Source: CAISIP01 sp043759735 (lineage in GTDB: Bacteria > Pseudomonadota > Gammaproteobacteria > Burkholderiales > Burkholderiaceae_C). From it: a stretch of DNA of 64,000 bases. Within the stretch, counting starts at the first letter, position 1, and the number at the start of each line of letters is the position of its first letter. The translations under genes were made by a program, and so were the position numbers. Below are positions 53,084 to 61,946 of the stretch, piece by piece. The stretch is taken from the NCBI GenBank assembly GCA_043759735.1, contig JAYUQC010000127.1:1-64000 (forward strand). The letters run 5' to 3'. Under the pieces are notes generated by a model. That model ran no database searches, was not told the origin of the DNA, and was given only the letters and a program-made list of their open reading frames with translations.

Positions 53084-54148
53084 ATGAAAACAAGAATCAC
53101 CCTCGTTGCTGCCGCCCTTGCGCTGGGCCTGGCAGGCTCCGCCATCGCGCAGGAAAAGACCCTGCGTCTGCTCACCTGGGCCGACTATGTGCCTGCGGAC
53201 ATACAGGCACAGTTTGAGAAGGAGTCAGGCTACAAGGTGGAGATCACCCTGTCCAACAATGAAGAGATGATCTCCAAACTGCGCGCCACCGGCGGCGCCG
53301 GTTTCGACCTGGCACAGCCCTCGCAGGACCGCATCACCGGCCCGCAGCAGGAGTTCAAGATCTACAAGCCGATGGACTTGTCCAAGATCAAGTCCGATCT
53401 GTTCATTGGCTCGATGCTGGCCGCCACCAAGAAAAACACCACGCTGCAGGGCAAGGTCTACGGCTTGCCGCACATCTGGGGCACTGACGGCCTGGTGGTC
53501 AACACCAAGCTGGCCCAGATGACCAATTATCCAGACCTGTGCAAGGCCGACTACAAAGGCAAGACCGCGGTGCGACTCAAACGCCCAACGCTGCTGGCCT
53601 TCGCTTTTGCGTCCGGCAAGGATCCATTTGCGCTTTACAACAATCCCAAGGCCTACGGTGCCTTGATGGACGAAGTGGGCAAGACGATCACCGCCTGCAA
53701 GGGCAACCTCAAGTTCTTCTGGGACAACAAGGACCAATTGCTCAACGGCATGCGCACCGACGAGATCGTCGGGGCCATGATGTGGGACACCGGCGGCTGG
53801 AAACTCAACAGCGAAAAGGCCGATATCCAGTTCATCGCGCCCAAATCCGGCGCGCTGGGCTGGATCGATACCTTCGCCATTCCCGCCAAGGGCAAGAACG
53901 ATGCCGCCGCCTATGCCTGGATCAACTTCAACATGCGCCCGGAAATTGCCGCCAAGGTGGCCGGCGGCGCAGGCAACTTCACGGCTTCCAAGGGCGCCGA
54001 CAAGCTGATGGACGCCAAACTCAAGGCGCAATTCGCAGCCAGTTTCCCGCCGGCCGCGCTGGACAATGTCAAGTGGTATCCGGCCGTGCCGGCCGGTCTG
54101 GAAGAGATCGAAGGCAAGGTGCTGGACCGCATCAAGGCCGCCAATTAG
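53084..54148 (+). CDS. Polyamine-type ABC transporter substrate-binding protein
   Basis: The 354-residue periplasmic protein has a 22-residue signal peptide (ending SAIA) and begins EKTLRLLTWADYVPADIQAQFEKE, the PotD/PotF type start. It contains GGAGFDLAQPSQDRI and YGLPHIWGTDGLV, both typical of the spermidine/putrescine class. Type of ligand (putrescine, spermidine or another amine) cannot be read reliably. AAGGAAGA precedes ATG 53084. It leads a complete importer operon running to 57003. Confidence 0.92.
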   Translation: MKTRITLVAAALALGLAGSAIAQEKTLRLLTWADYVPADIQAQFEKESGYKVEITLSNNEEMISKLRATGGAGFDLAQPSQDRITGPQQEFKIYKPMDLSKIKSDLFIGSMLAATKKNTTLQGKVYGLPHIWGTDGLVVNTKLAQMTNYPDLCKADYKGKTAVRLKRPTLLAFAFASGKDPFALYNNPKAYGALMDEVGKTITACKGNLKFFWDNKDQLLNGMRTDEIVGAMMWDTGGWKLNSEKADIQFIAPKSGALGWIDTFAIPAKGKNDAAAYAWINFNMRPEIAAKVAGGAGNFTASKGADKLMDAKLKAQFAASFPPAALDNVKWYPAVPAGLEEIEGKVLDRIKAAN

Positions 54149-54166
54149 GGCGCGGCGTCCGAACGG

Positions 54167-55273
54167 ATGCAGCAGCCTGACCTTGAGGCCCGGAGTGTCG
54201 CCAAACGATACATCGGGCTGGTCGCCGTTGACGACCTGTCTTTTTCCGTAGCGCGCGGCAGCTTCTTTTCCATCCTCGGTCCATCGGGCTGCGGCAAGAC
54301 GACGCTGCTGCGCATGATTGCCGGATTCCTGAAACCGGACTCCGGCGAGGTCGTGATCGGTGGCCAATCCATGGCCCGGGTGGCGCCCAATCGGCGTCCG
54401 GTCAACATGGTATTCCAGCACCTGGCGCTTTTCCCGATGATGACCGTTGGCCAGAACGTAGGGTATGGGCTGGCGCGCAGGGGAATGGGCGCGCTGGACA
54501 TCGCACAGCGCGTGGGTGCGATGCTCGAGCGCGTCAGCCTGCCGGGCTCGCAGAACAAGCGCATCGACCAGCTCTCGGGCGGCCAGAAGCAGCGTGTCGC
54601 CATCGCCCGCAGTCTGGTGCTCGAACCGACGCTGTTGTTGCTCGACGAGCCCCTTGGGGCGCTCGACCTGAAGTTGCGCGAGCACATGAAGATCGAGCTC
54701 AAGCAGCTGCAGGCTGACTTCGGCACCACATTCGTCTACATCACCCACGACCAGTCCGAGGCGCTGGTGCTGTCCGATCAGGTGGCGGTGATGAACCAGG
54801 GTCGGTTCGAACAGGTTGGAACGCCGCAGTCACTGTATTACCAGCCTCAAACACCGTTCGTCGCCGGCTTCGTCGGCGCCAACAACCGCATCCCCGGCCG
54901 CGCCAGCCAGGCCAGTGGCGACCTGGTCGAAGTGACGACTGAACAGGGCCTGCGGCTATTCGCACGCAAGATGGACGAGGTCCAGATTGGCGCCAAGGTA
55001 ACCGCTTTTGTGCGCCCGGAAGTTGCCACATTGGCGCGTACCGTCGATGCGCTGCCCGCCAGCCAGCCCCGGTTCCTGGGCAGCGTGGCCAGCCTGCTGT
55101 TCGACGGAGCCAATTCGGCCGTTCTGGTGCAGGAAGCCAGCAGCCAGACCGAGTTCCATATTGCGCTGCCGCAGACCGGGCAGTTCGCCGACATCAAAGT
55201 TGGCGAAAGCATCGCCTTCGGGTTCGATCCAGAGCGCGCCCTTTGTTTTTCGGCCAGCGGGCATGGGACCTGA
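54167..55273 (+). CDS. Polyamine-type ABC transporter ATPase (PotA-like)
   Basis: The 368-residue ATPase has Walker A GPSGCGKTT at 38-46, the Q-loop VFQHLALFPMMTV, signature LSGGQKQRVAIARSL, Walker B LLLLDEPLGALD and switch ITHDQSEAL, followed by a TOBE domain (about 290-365), typical of PotA. It starts 18 bp after the binding-protein gene. Confidence 0.93.
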   Translation: MQQPDLEARSVAKRYIGLVAVDDLSFSVARGSFFSILGPSGCGKTTLLRMIAGFLKPDSGEVVIGGQSMARVAPNRRPVNMVFQHLALFPMMTVGQNVGYGLARRGMGALDIAQRVGAMLERVSLPGSQNKRIDQLSGGQKQRVAIARSLVLEPTLLLLDEPLGALDLKLREHMKIELKQLQADFGTTFVYITHDQSEALVLSDQVAVMNQGRFEQVGTPQSLYYQPQTPFVAGFVGANNRIPGRASQASGDLVEVTTEQGLRLFARKMDEVQIGAKVTAFVRPEVATLARTVDALPASQPRFLGSVASLLFDGANSAVLVQEASSQTEFHIALPQTGQFADIKVGESIAFGFDPERALCFSASGHGT

Positions 55274-55285
55274 TCGGGTTCGGCC

Positions 55286-56146
55286 ATGACGCACAAGCGG
55301 CTTTTGCTCGGTCTGCTGATGGCGCCAGCACTCATCTGGCTGCTCGGCCTGATCGTGCTTCCCCACGTCGAACTGGCCATCCTGTCGTTGCGCGCGCGTG
55401 TGGCCCCCGGCGTATATGAACCCAGCCTGCGCCAGTACGGAACCTTCATCGAGGAGCCGCTGTACTGGAACACCTTCGTGCGCACCGCCCTGATGTCGAT
55501 GCTGGCCACGCTGATCACGCTGCTGCTGGCGTTTCCGATCGCCTGGACCATTGCGAAAATCGCGCGCGGCCGGGCGCGTTCGCTGATGTTCGTGATGTGC
55601 CTAATCCCGTTCTGGGTCAGCGAGACGGTCCGCACGCTGGGCTGGATGATCCTGCTGCGTGAATCGGGTGTATTGCCGGCGTTGCTGGTGCAGTTGGGCC
55701 TGAGCGACGTACCCATCGAAATGCTGTACCACGATGCCACCATCCTGGTCGGCCTGGTCTACACCTCGATGCTGTTCATGGTCGTGCCGCTGATCGGCGC
55801 GCTCGAAAGCCTGGACGACTCCCTGATCGAGGCGGCCTACGACCTGGGCGCCAATGGCTGGTCGATCCTGCGCCAGATCATCATTCCGCACGCCGCGCCC
55901 GGCATTGTCGCCGGCTGCATCGTGGTATTCATGCTGACCCTGGGCAACTACCTCACACCGACCCTGCTCGGCGGCAAGAACTCCCTGTGGTTCACCGAGC
56001 AGATCTACACCCAGTTCATCACCCGCTTCAACTGGGAACAGGGCGCGGCATTCGGATTCCTGCTGCTGGTGCTGTCGACGGCCATCGTGTGGGCGGGTTT
56101 GAAACTGACCGGTCAGCAGTTCGGCGAAGTGATGCGGCGCGCATGA
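55286..56146 (+). CDS. Polyamine-type ABC transporter permease (PotB-like)
   Basis: The 286-residue permease has six membrane helices and the EAA-loop EAAYDLGANGWSILRQIIIPHAAPGI, with the conserved Gly for ATPase contact. It overlaps the next permease gene by 4 bp. In-frame start 55286 lies 12 bp after the ATPase stop. Confidence 0.93.
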   Translation: MTHKRLLLGLLMAPALIWLLGLIVLPHVELAILSLRARVAPGVYEPSLRQYGTFIEEPLYWNTFVRTALMSMLATLITLLLAFPIAWTIAKIARGRARSLMFVMCLIPFWVSETVRTLGWMILLRESGVLPALLVQLGLSDVPIEMLYHDATILVGLVYTSMLFMVVPLIGALESLDDSLIEAAYDLGANGWSILRQIIIPHAAPGIVAGCIVVFMLTLGNYLTPTLLGGKNSLWFTEQIYTQFITRFNWEQGAAFGFLLLVLSTAIVWAGLKLTGQQFGEVMRRA

Positions 56147-57003
56147 TTCCTTCCCTGCCACGCCCGGGATGGTTGCGCGCCGGCACGGTGCTCTACGCGC
56201 TGCTATTTTTTGCGTTCCTGTTTCTGCCACTGCTCGTCGTGGCGGCGTTTGCGTTCAATGACGCGGCTTACCCGGCGCCCCCCTGGCGCGGCTTCACGCT
56301 GGACTGGTTTATCGGGAACACCGCAGCGCAGCGGGTCGGCCTGCTTGCCGACGGCCCCATCCTGGCCAGCCTGTGGTCCAGCGTGGTGGTGGCGTCGTGG
56401 GTCACGCTTTTGTCGGTGCTGGTCGGAACGGCCAACGCCTTTTTGTTGGAACGCGCCAACTTCACCGGCAAGGCGGCGGTCTCGATGCTGATGCTCGCGC
56501 CGCTGGTGATACCGGGCGTGATCCTGGGCATTTCCATCCTCGCATTCGCCAGCCGGTTGGCCCAGTTCGCTGACGACACCTGGGGGTTGGAGCTGGAGTT
56601 CCTGCGGCCTGGTCTGCCACTGGTGGTGCTCGGCCAGTTCTCCTATATCGTGTCCATAGCCACGCTGACCATCAGCGCGCGGCTCAAGCGCTTCGACCGC
56701 ACGCTGGAGGACGCCGCCTACAACCTGGGCGCGTCGCGCCCGGCCGTGTTGTGGACGGTCACCTTGCCGTTCCTGCGGCCGGCGCTGATCGGTGCGGCCG
56801 CAATCTCGTTTCTGATGTCGTTCGAGAACTTCAACACCACGCTGATGCTGGTCGGTTCCGATCCGCCGCTCACGGTCATGATGTATGGCCGCATGCGCGA
56901 AGGCGCCACCCCGGTGCTCAACGCGGTCAGCCTGTTCCTGATGATCACCTCGGCCGCCATTGCGCTGACGCTGATGCGGAAATCGCGGGAACCGCAGCCC
57001 TGA
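56143..57003 (+). CDS. Polyamine-type ABC transporter permease (PotC-like)
   Basis: The 286-residue second permease has about six helices and the EAA loop EDAAYNLGASRPAVLWTVTLPFLRPAL. The start is fixed by the ATGA overlap with the upstream permease. An N-terminal hydrophobic segment is followed by a short basic start (MIPSLPRPGWLR). The periplasmic insert after FNDAAYPAPP is somewhat long. Confidence 0.93.
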   Translation: MIPSLPRPGWLRAGTVLYALLFFAFLFLPLLVVAAFAFNDAAYPAPPWRGFTLDWFIGNTAAQRVGLLADGPILASLWSSVVVASWVTLLSVLVGTANAFLLERANFTGKAAVSMLMLAPLVIPGVILGISILAFASRLAQFADDTWGLELEFLRPGLPLVVLGQFSYIVSIATLTISARLKRFDRTLEDAAYNLGASRPAVLWTVTLPFLRPALIGAAAISFLMSFENFNTTLMLVGSDPPLTVMMYGRMREGATPVLNAVSLFLMITSAAIALTLMRKSREPQP

Positions 57004-57131
57004 GCGACGCGCAAAACGCAAGGTTCCCCCGGATCGCCAAACACCCTGCATGGCGCTCAACCGGGCCATCGGGTCGTGCACAGGCAGCCGAACCGTGATA
57101 CCGTCATCGCCAAACTCCCACAGGTGACCCG

Positions 57132-58037
57132 ATGCGCAGGCCAGCCCTTTACAGCCGCTCCCGTTTACCGGTGCCACCTGTGGACGATGCGGCGTCCGAA
57201 ACTGTCGCCAGGGCGCAGGCGGCGGCCACCCAATCGCGTCGAACACCGGCATTGGCGGCCGACCCCCGGTTGCTGTGGGCCGCCATTGGCCTGTTGCTCG
57301 TCGCGCTGGTCGTGGTTGCAACGATGCTGGCCAGACCGGCGGCGCGGATCCTGACCCAGGAGGACATCGACAACGCGGTTCTCAAGACCCTGGAGACCAC
57401 CACATTGCCATCGGCCGCTGCCCGGGCCGCCGACGCCATCGCGCCCTCCATCGTGCGGGTCACCAGCTATACCAAGGGCAGCAATGGCCGGGAGGACATC
57501 GAGCACGGCGTGGGCACCGGCGTTGTCATCGTCGACAAGGGTGTCATCCTGACCAACCTGCATGAGGTGTCTGGCGCCGACACCATCAAAGTGCAGTTCG
57601 CCGACGGCCTTGAATCGGAGGCGTCCATCAAGGGCGTACAGGCGCAGGATGACCTGGCGGTGTTGCAGGCGCACAAGATTCCGGACGACCTGCATGCCGC
57701 CACCATGCGCTCGACCGGCGACCTGCGCCCCGGGGACCAGGTCGTGGCGGTCGGTTTTCCGTTTGGTATCGGGCCTTCGACATCGGCAGGCGTCGTGTCC
57801 GGCCTCAATCGCGCATTCCGCTCGCCCGAAGGCAGGCAGGAAATGACCAACCTGATCCAGTTCGACGCCGCCGCCAACCCCGGCAACTCCGGCGGCGCGC
57901 TGGTCACGATGGATGGGCAGGTGGTCGGCATCGTGACCGCGATCCTGAACCCGGGCGAACAACGCACCTTCATCGGCATCGGCTTTGCGGTGCCGATCGA
58001 AAGCGCCGCAGCAGCTGCGGGCCTGCATCCGTTCTAG
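57132..58037 (+). CDS. Membrane-anchored S1C (HtrA/DegP-like) serine protease lacking a PDZ domain
   Basis: This 301-residue protein has an N-terminal cytoplasmic tail (1-46), one membrane helix (about 47-68) and a periplasmic chymotrypsin-fold domain. The catalytic triad is His144 (TNLHEV), Asp174 (DDLAVLQ) and Ser253 (NPGNSGGAL). It ends right after the protease domain, so the PDZ domain of DegP/DegS is missing. It lies 55 bp before moxR in the same direction and may process or control the products of that cluster, which is inference. Confidence 0.88.
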   Translation: MRRPALYSRSRLPVPPVDDAASETVARAQAAATQSRRTPALAADPRLLWAAIGLLLVALVVVATMLARPAARILTQEDIDNAVLKTLETTTLPSAAARAADAIAPSIVRVTSYTKGSNGREDIEHGVGTGVVIVDKGVILTNLHEVSGADTIKVQFADGLESEASIKGVQAQDDLAVLQAHKIPDDLHAATMRSTGDLRPGDQVVAVGFPFGIGPSTSAGVVSGLNRAFRSPEGRQEMTNLIQFDAAANPGNSGGALVTMDGQVVGIVTAILNPGEQRTFIGIGFAVPIESAAAAAGLHPF

Positions 58038-58092
58038 CCGGTTCTTCCGACAAGCCCGCCACTTTCACCCGCCTTTTCCAACAGGAGCCCAC

Positions 58093-59100
58093 ATGGACGC
58101 GCAACCGACCGCGAGCACTGAAACCGCCGAGTTGATGGAACAGATACTGTATGAAGTCAAACGGGTCGTGGTCGGCCAGGACCGGTTCCTGGAACGGGTG
58201 ATGGTGGCCATGCTCGCCCAGGGTCACCTGCTGGTTGAAGGTGTGCCGGGGCTGGCCAAGACACTGACCATCAAGACCCTGGCCAACACGATCCGTGGCA
58301 ACTTCAAGCGCATCCAGTTCACGCCCGACCTGGTGCCCGCCGACCTGGTCGGCACGCGCATCTACAACCAGAAGACCGGCGAGTTCGGCACCGCGCTGGG
58401 GCCGGTATTCACCAACCTGCTGCTGGCCGACGAAATCAACCGTGCGCCGGCCAAGGTGCAAAGTGCGCTGCTCGAGGTGATGCAGGAACGCCAGGTCACG
58501 ATCGCCGGCGAGACGCACCGGGTACCTGAGCCCTTCCTGGTGATGGCCACCCAGAACCCGATCGAGACCGAAGGCACCTATCCGCTGCCCGAGGCCCAGG
58601 TGGACCGCTTCATGATGAAGGTACTTGTCGACTACCCGAGCGATGAGGAGGAGTTCGTCATCGTTCAGCGTGTCACCGGGCCGATGGTCAGTGCCAATCC
58701 GGTCGCCAGCACGGAGCAACTGGCGCAGTTGCAAAGCAGCTGCCGCACGGTATATGTGGACCCGGCATTGATCAGCTATGCGGTCAAACTGGTGTCGGCG
58801 ACCCGCTACCCGGACAAACACGGCCTCAAGGAACTAGGCCGCTTCATCACCTACGGCGCCAGCCCGCGCGCCACCATCAACCTGACCGAGGCTTCGCGCG
58901 CGCTGGCGATGCTGCGCGGGCGCAGGTATGTATTGCCGCAGGACATGTCCGACCTGGTGCCCGACGTGTTCCGGCATCGGCTGGTTTTGTCGTACGAGGC
59001 CTTGTCCGAGGGCCTGAGCGCCGACAGCATCATCGGCAAGATCATGGCCCGGATTCCGGCGCCGCCCAAGCCACTGGAACACGAAGCGCTCGCCGCCTGA
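58093..59100 (+). CDS. MoxR family AAA+ ATPase
   Basis: The 335-residue AAA+ ATPase has Walker A GVPGLAKT at 50-57, Walker B LLLADEINRAPAKVQSALLEV and the MATQNPIETEG sensor region, all MoxR signatures. MoxR proteins act as chaperones that mature multi-subunit complexes, usually with a vWA protein; here DUF58 and vWA genes follow directly. ATG 58093 has an AGGAG site. It begins the moxR-DUF58-vWA unit. Confidence 0.95.
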   Translation: MDAQPTASTETAELMEQILYEVKRVVVGQDRFLERVMVAMLAQGHLLVEGVPGLAKTLTIKTLANTIRGNFKRIQFTPDLVPADLVGTRIYNQKTGEFGTALGPVFTNLLLADEINRAPAKVQSALLEVMQERQVTIAGETHRVPEPFLVMATQNPIETEGTYPLPEAQVDRFMMKVLVDYPSDEEEFVIVQRVTGPMVSANPVASTEQLAQLQSSCRTVYVDPALISYAVKLVSATRYPDKHGLKELGRFITYGASPRATINLTEASRALAMLRGRRYVLPQDMSDLVPDVFRHRLVLSYEALSEGLSADSIIGKIMARIPAPPKPLEHEALAA

Positions 59101-59107
59101 GTCCGCC

Positions 59108-60106
59108 ATGTTCGGCCTGTTCAAGTCGCGCCCCCAGGAAGCGCCGACAAACGTGGCGACACTGTTGCCAATGCCGGCCAGCAAGGGCGCCGAACATGTA
59201 TTGCGCCGCCTCGAATGGACGGTGATCCGGCGCCTGGACGGCATGCTGCAGGGCGACTACCGCACCTTGCTGCGCGGCACCGGCCTTGACCTGGCCGACC
59301 TGCGCGAATACCAGCACCATGACGACGTGCGCCATATCGACTGGAACGTCACGGCGCGGCTGCAGATACCGCATGTGCGGGTGTTCACCGAAGACCGCGA
59401 GATGGCCGCCTGGTTTCTGCTCGACCTCAGCGCGTCGATCGACTTTGGCTCCAGCGACCAGCGCAAGCGCCATGTATCGGCCGAGTTCGTAGCCGTGCTG
59501 GCGCGCATGCTCACGCGCCATGGCAATCGGGTCGGCGCACTGTTGTATGGCGCTGGTGTCGACACCGTGATGCCGGCGCGCGGCGGCCGCATGCATGTGC
59601 TGCAATTGCTGCACAACATGCAGAGCCGCCCGCCGGCCGTCGAGTCGGGCGGCACCCGACTCGACGAATTGCTTGTTTCCGCACTGGCCACGGTGCGCCG
59701 GCGCTCGACCGTGTTCGTGGTGTCGGATTTCATCAGTGCGCCGGGCTGGGAAAAGCCGCTGGGCGAGCTCGCGCAGCGCCATGACGTGGTCGCGATCCGG
59801 CTGCTCGATCCGATGGAGCTCGACCTGCCCGACCTCGGTCTGGTGCCGATCCGCGACGCGGAGACCGGTGAGCAATTGCTGGTCGACACCCATGATGCCG
59901 GTTTTCGCAAGCGTTTTGCGCGCATCGCCGCGCAGCGTGAGGCCGAGTTGCGCCAGGCATTCGTGCAGGCCGGGGTGGACACGCTGGAACTTTCCACCGA
60001 CGATGACCTCGTACAGGCAGTAATGCGATTTGCCGATCTACGCAAGCGGCGCAGCCGACTGTCGGGCGCCAGTGCGGTGATGACCCGTACCGTCGCGGCC
60101 GCCTGA
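59108..60106 (+). CDS. DUF58 family protein
   Basis: This 332-residue soluble protein has the DUF58 core YQHHDDVRHIDWNVTARL (about 69-88), with the invariant Asp-x-Arg-x-Ile-Asp-Trp pattern, and a vWA-like fold around it (LLDLSASIDFG, with D-x-S-x-S in degenerate form). It starts 7 bp after moxR. The partner is the MoxR ATPase; the client is unknown. Confidence 0.92.
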   Translation: MFGLFKSRPQEAPTNVATLLPMPASKGAEHVLRRLEWTVIRRLDGMLQGDYRTLLRGTGLDLADLREYQHHDDVRHIDWNVTARLQIPHVRVFTEDREMAAWFLLDLSASIDFGSSDQRKRHVSAEFVAVLARMLTRHGNRVGALLYGAGVDTVMPARGGRMHVLQLLHNMQSRPPAVESGGTRLDELLVSALATVRRRSTVFVVSDFISAPGWEKPLGELAQRHDVVAIRLLDPMELDLPDLGLVPIRDAETGEQLLVDTHDAGFRKRFARIAAQREAELRQAFVQAGVDTLELSTDDDLVQAVMRFADLRKRRSRLSGASAVMTRTVAAA

Positions 60107-60121
60107 GCAGGAGACAGCGCA

Positions 60122-61180
60122 ATGACCATCCCCGTCACCTTCATGTGGCCACAGTTTCTGTGGTTGCTGCTGGCCGTTCCGCTGCTGGTGGCGGTGTATG
60201 TTTGGCTGCTCAGACGCAAGAAGAAACTCGCGCTGCGCTACGCCAGCCTGTCCATCGTCAAGGAAGCCCTGGGCGCCGGTATGCACTGGCGACGCCATGT
60301 GCCACCGGTGCTGTTTCTGCTGGCGATCAGCGCCATGCTGTTTGCGGCGTCGCGTCCATTTGCGGTGATCTCGATGCCGATGACGCAAGAGACCATCATT
60401 CTGGCCATGGACGTGTCCGGCAGCATGCGCGCCACCGACGTCAAGCCGAACCGACTGGTCGCATCACAGGACGCCGCCAAGGCTTTTCTCAAGGAATTGC
60501 CGCGCAATGTGCGGGTTGGAATCGTCGCGTTTGCCGGCACCGCGTCGGTGGTGCAGCCGCCCACGTTGAGCCGTGAGGACCTGGTGGCGGCGATCGACAA
60601 ATTCCAGTTGCAGCGCGCCACCGCCATCGGCAGCGCCATCGTCGTCTCGCTGACCGAAATCTTCCCGGAGGAAGGCATCGATCTCACTGCTCTGACCTAC
60701 GGCAATGGCCGCCAGCGCGGCGTCTCGATCGACCAGCTCAGGCCCAAGAACCCGAAGAAGGAGTTCGTGCCGGTAGCGCCAGGCTCCTACAACTCGGCGG
60801 CCATCATCCTGTTGACCGACGGCCAGCGCACGACCGGCGTCGACACGATGGAAGCGAGCAAGATGGCGGCCGAGCGCGGCGTGCGGGTCTACACCGTGGG
60901 CGTCGGCACGGTCGAAGGTGAAACCATCGGTTTCGAAGGCTGGTCGATGCGGGTGCGGCTCGACGAACCGACGCTCAAGGCAGTGGCGTTGCAGACCCAG
61001 GCCGAATATTTCTATGCCGGCACCGCCGACAACCTGAAGAAGGTGTACGAAAAACTCAGCTCGCGCCTGACAGTCGAGAAAAAAGAGACCGAGATCTCCG
61101 GTTTGCTGGCGTTGCTGGCTTCGATCCTGGCCATCAGCTCGGCAGGGCTCTCGCTGTTGTGGTTCAACCGGATTCTGTGA
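60122..61180 (+). CDS. Membrane vWA-domain protein (BatA-like)
   Basis: This 352-residue protein has two N-terminal membrane helices (about 8-30 and 62-82) typical of BatA, a vWA domain with an intact metal-ion-dependent adhesion site (Asp97-x-Ser99-x-Ser101, DVSGSM), and a third helix near the C-terminus (SGLLALLASILAISSAGLSLL). It lacks a TPR. Other bat genes (TPR protein, BatD) are not in the window, although the locus ends where lolD overlaps by 17 bp on the other strand. Confidence 0.91.
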   Translation: MTIPVTFMWPQFLWLLLAVPLLVAVYVWLLRRKKKLALRYASLSIVKEALGAGMHWRRHVPPVLFLLAISAMLFAASRPFAVISMPMTQETIILAMDVSGSMRATDVKPNRLVASQDAAKAFLKELPRNVRVGIVAFAGTASVVQPPTLSREDLVAAIDKFQLQRATAIGSAIVVSLTEIFPEEGIDLTALTYGNGRQRGVSIDQLRPKNPKKEFVPVAPGSYNSAAIILLTDGQRTTGVDTMEASKMAAERGVRVYTVGVGTVEGETIGFEGWSMRVRLDEPTLKAVALQTQAEYFYAGTADNLKKVYEKLSSRLTVEKKETEISGLLALLASILAISSAGLSLLWFNRIL

Positions 61181-61946
61181 GATCCGCGCCGCCAGCGCTC
61201 TTGAGAAAACGCCGGGCCGCTCCCAAGTTTTCTTGCACCCCCTCGGGGGGCCTGGCGAAGCCAGGGCTTGGGGCGCTCAATACTCCCTGCTCCAGCCGAT
61301 ACTGCCGACCACACCGCGCCGCCAGGCTTTCGTCATGGGTGACGACAACGAACGCGGTTCCCTGGTCGCGCGCCAGGCTCATCATCCGTTCGAACACTCC
61401 ATCGGCGGTACTGCGGTCCAGGTTGCCGGTGGGTTCGTCGGCCAGTACACAGGCTGGCTGGGTGACCAGCGCACGGGCGATGGCCACGCGCTGGCGCTCG
61501 CCGCCCGAGAGCTCGGAGGGTCGGTGCTCCAACCGGTCCTGCAAGCCGACGCTGGCCAGCGTGGCCGCGGCTGCGCGCGCGCAATCGTGCAGTGGCATGC
61601 GCCGGATCCACAAGGGCATGGCCACGTTGTCGAGCGCGCTGAACTCCGGCAACAAATGGTGGAACTGGTAGACAAAACCCAGGTGCCGGTTGCGCAGCTG
61701 GCCTTGTTCGCTGGCACTGCGGGTCGACAGGTCCTGGCCCATCAACTGGACGCTGCCGGATGTTGGCGCATCCAGCGCGCCCAGCAGATGCAGCAAGGTG
61801 CTCTTGCCCGAACCCGATGCGCCCACGATGGCCAGCGTTTCACCCGCATGAACCTGCAGGTCAACGCCCCGCAACACCGTCACGTCGAGCCGGCCTTCGC
61901 TGAAGCGCCGGGTCAGGCCCTGGGCCTGCAACACCACGTCACTCAT
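61164..61946 (-). CDS. lolD: Lipoprotein-releasing system ATPase LolD with repeat-encoded C-terminus
   Basis: LolD powers release of lipoproteins from the inner membrane by LolCDE. Walker A GASGSGKST is at 42-50, with LSGGERQRVAIARAL and VLADEPTGNLD in order. The recognisable domain ends at about residue 223 (RQYRLEQGVLS). Residues 225-248 (APSPGFARPPEGVQENLGAA...) are encoded by the 76-bp repeat, and 249-260 by unrelated sequence that overlaps the vWA gene end by 17 bp. The total of 260 residues is some 35 longer than usual. The lolC gene overlaps the start by 8 bp. Confidence 0.92.
   Translation of the reverse strand: MSDVVLQAQGLTRRFSEGRLDVTVLRGVDLQVHAGETLAIVGASGSGKSTLLHLLGALDAPTSGSVQLMGQDLSTRSASEQGQLRNRHLGFVYQFHHLLPEFSALDNVAMPLWIRRMPLHDCARAAAATLASVGLQDRLEHRPSELSGGERQRVAIARALVTQPACVLADEPTGNLDRSTADGVFERMMSLARDQGTAFVVVTHDESLAARCGRQYRLEQGVLSAPSPGFARPPEGVQENLGAARRFLKSAGGADLTESG
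61204..61279 (-). repeat. 76-bp dispersed GC-rich hairpin repeat, copy 3 (coding within lolD)
   Basis: Same element as at 7883-8036. It begins TGA-GCGCCCC on the minus strand at 61279 and ends at 61204. The loop of the main hairpin is GAA (plus strand) in place of GCA while both arms are kept. Here the built-in TGA is out of the lolD frame, so translation runs through the element (about residues 225-248 of LolD). Confidence 0.87.

Noticed and set aside
61164..61279. A frameshift or sequencing error explaining the LolD tail
   Set aside because: The frame is continuous and the repeat matches the two other copies closely, so insertion of the element is a simpler explanation.
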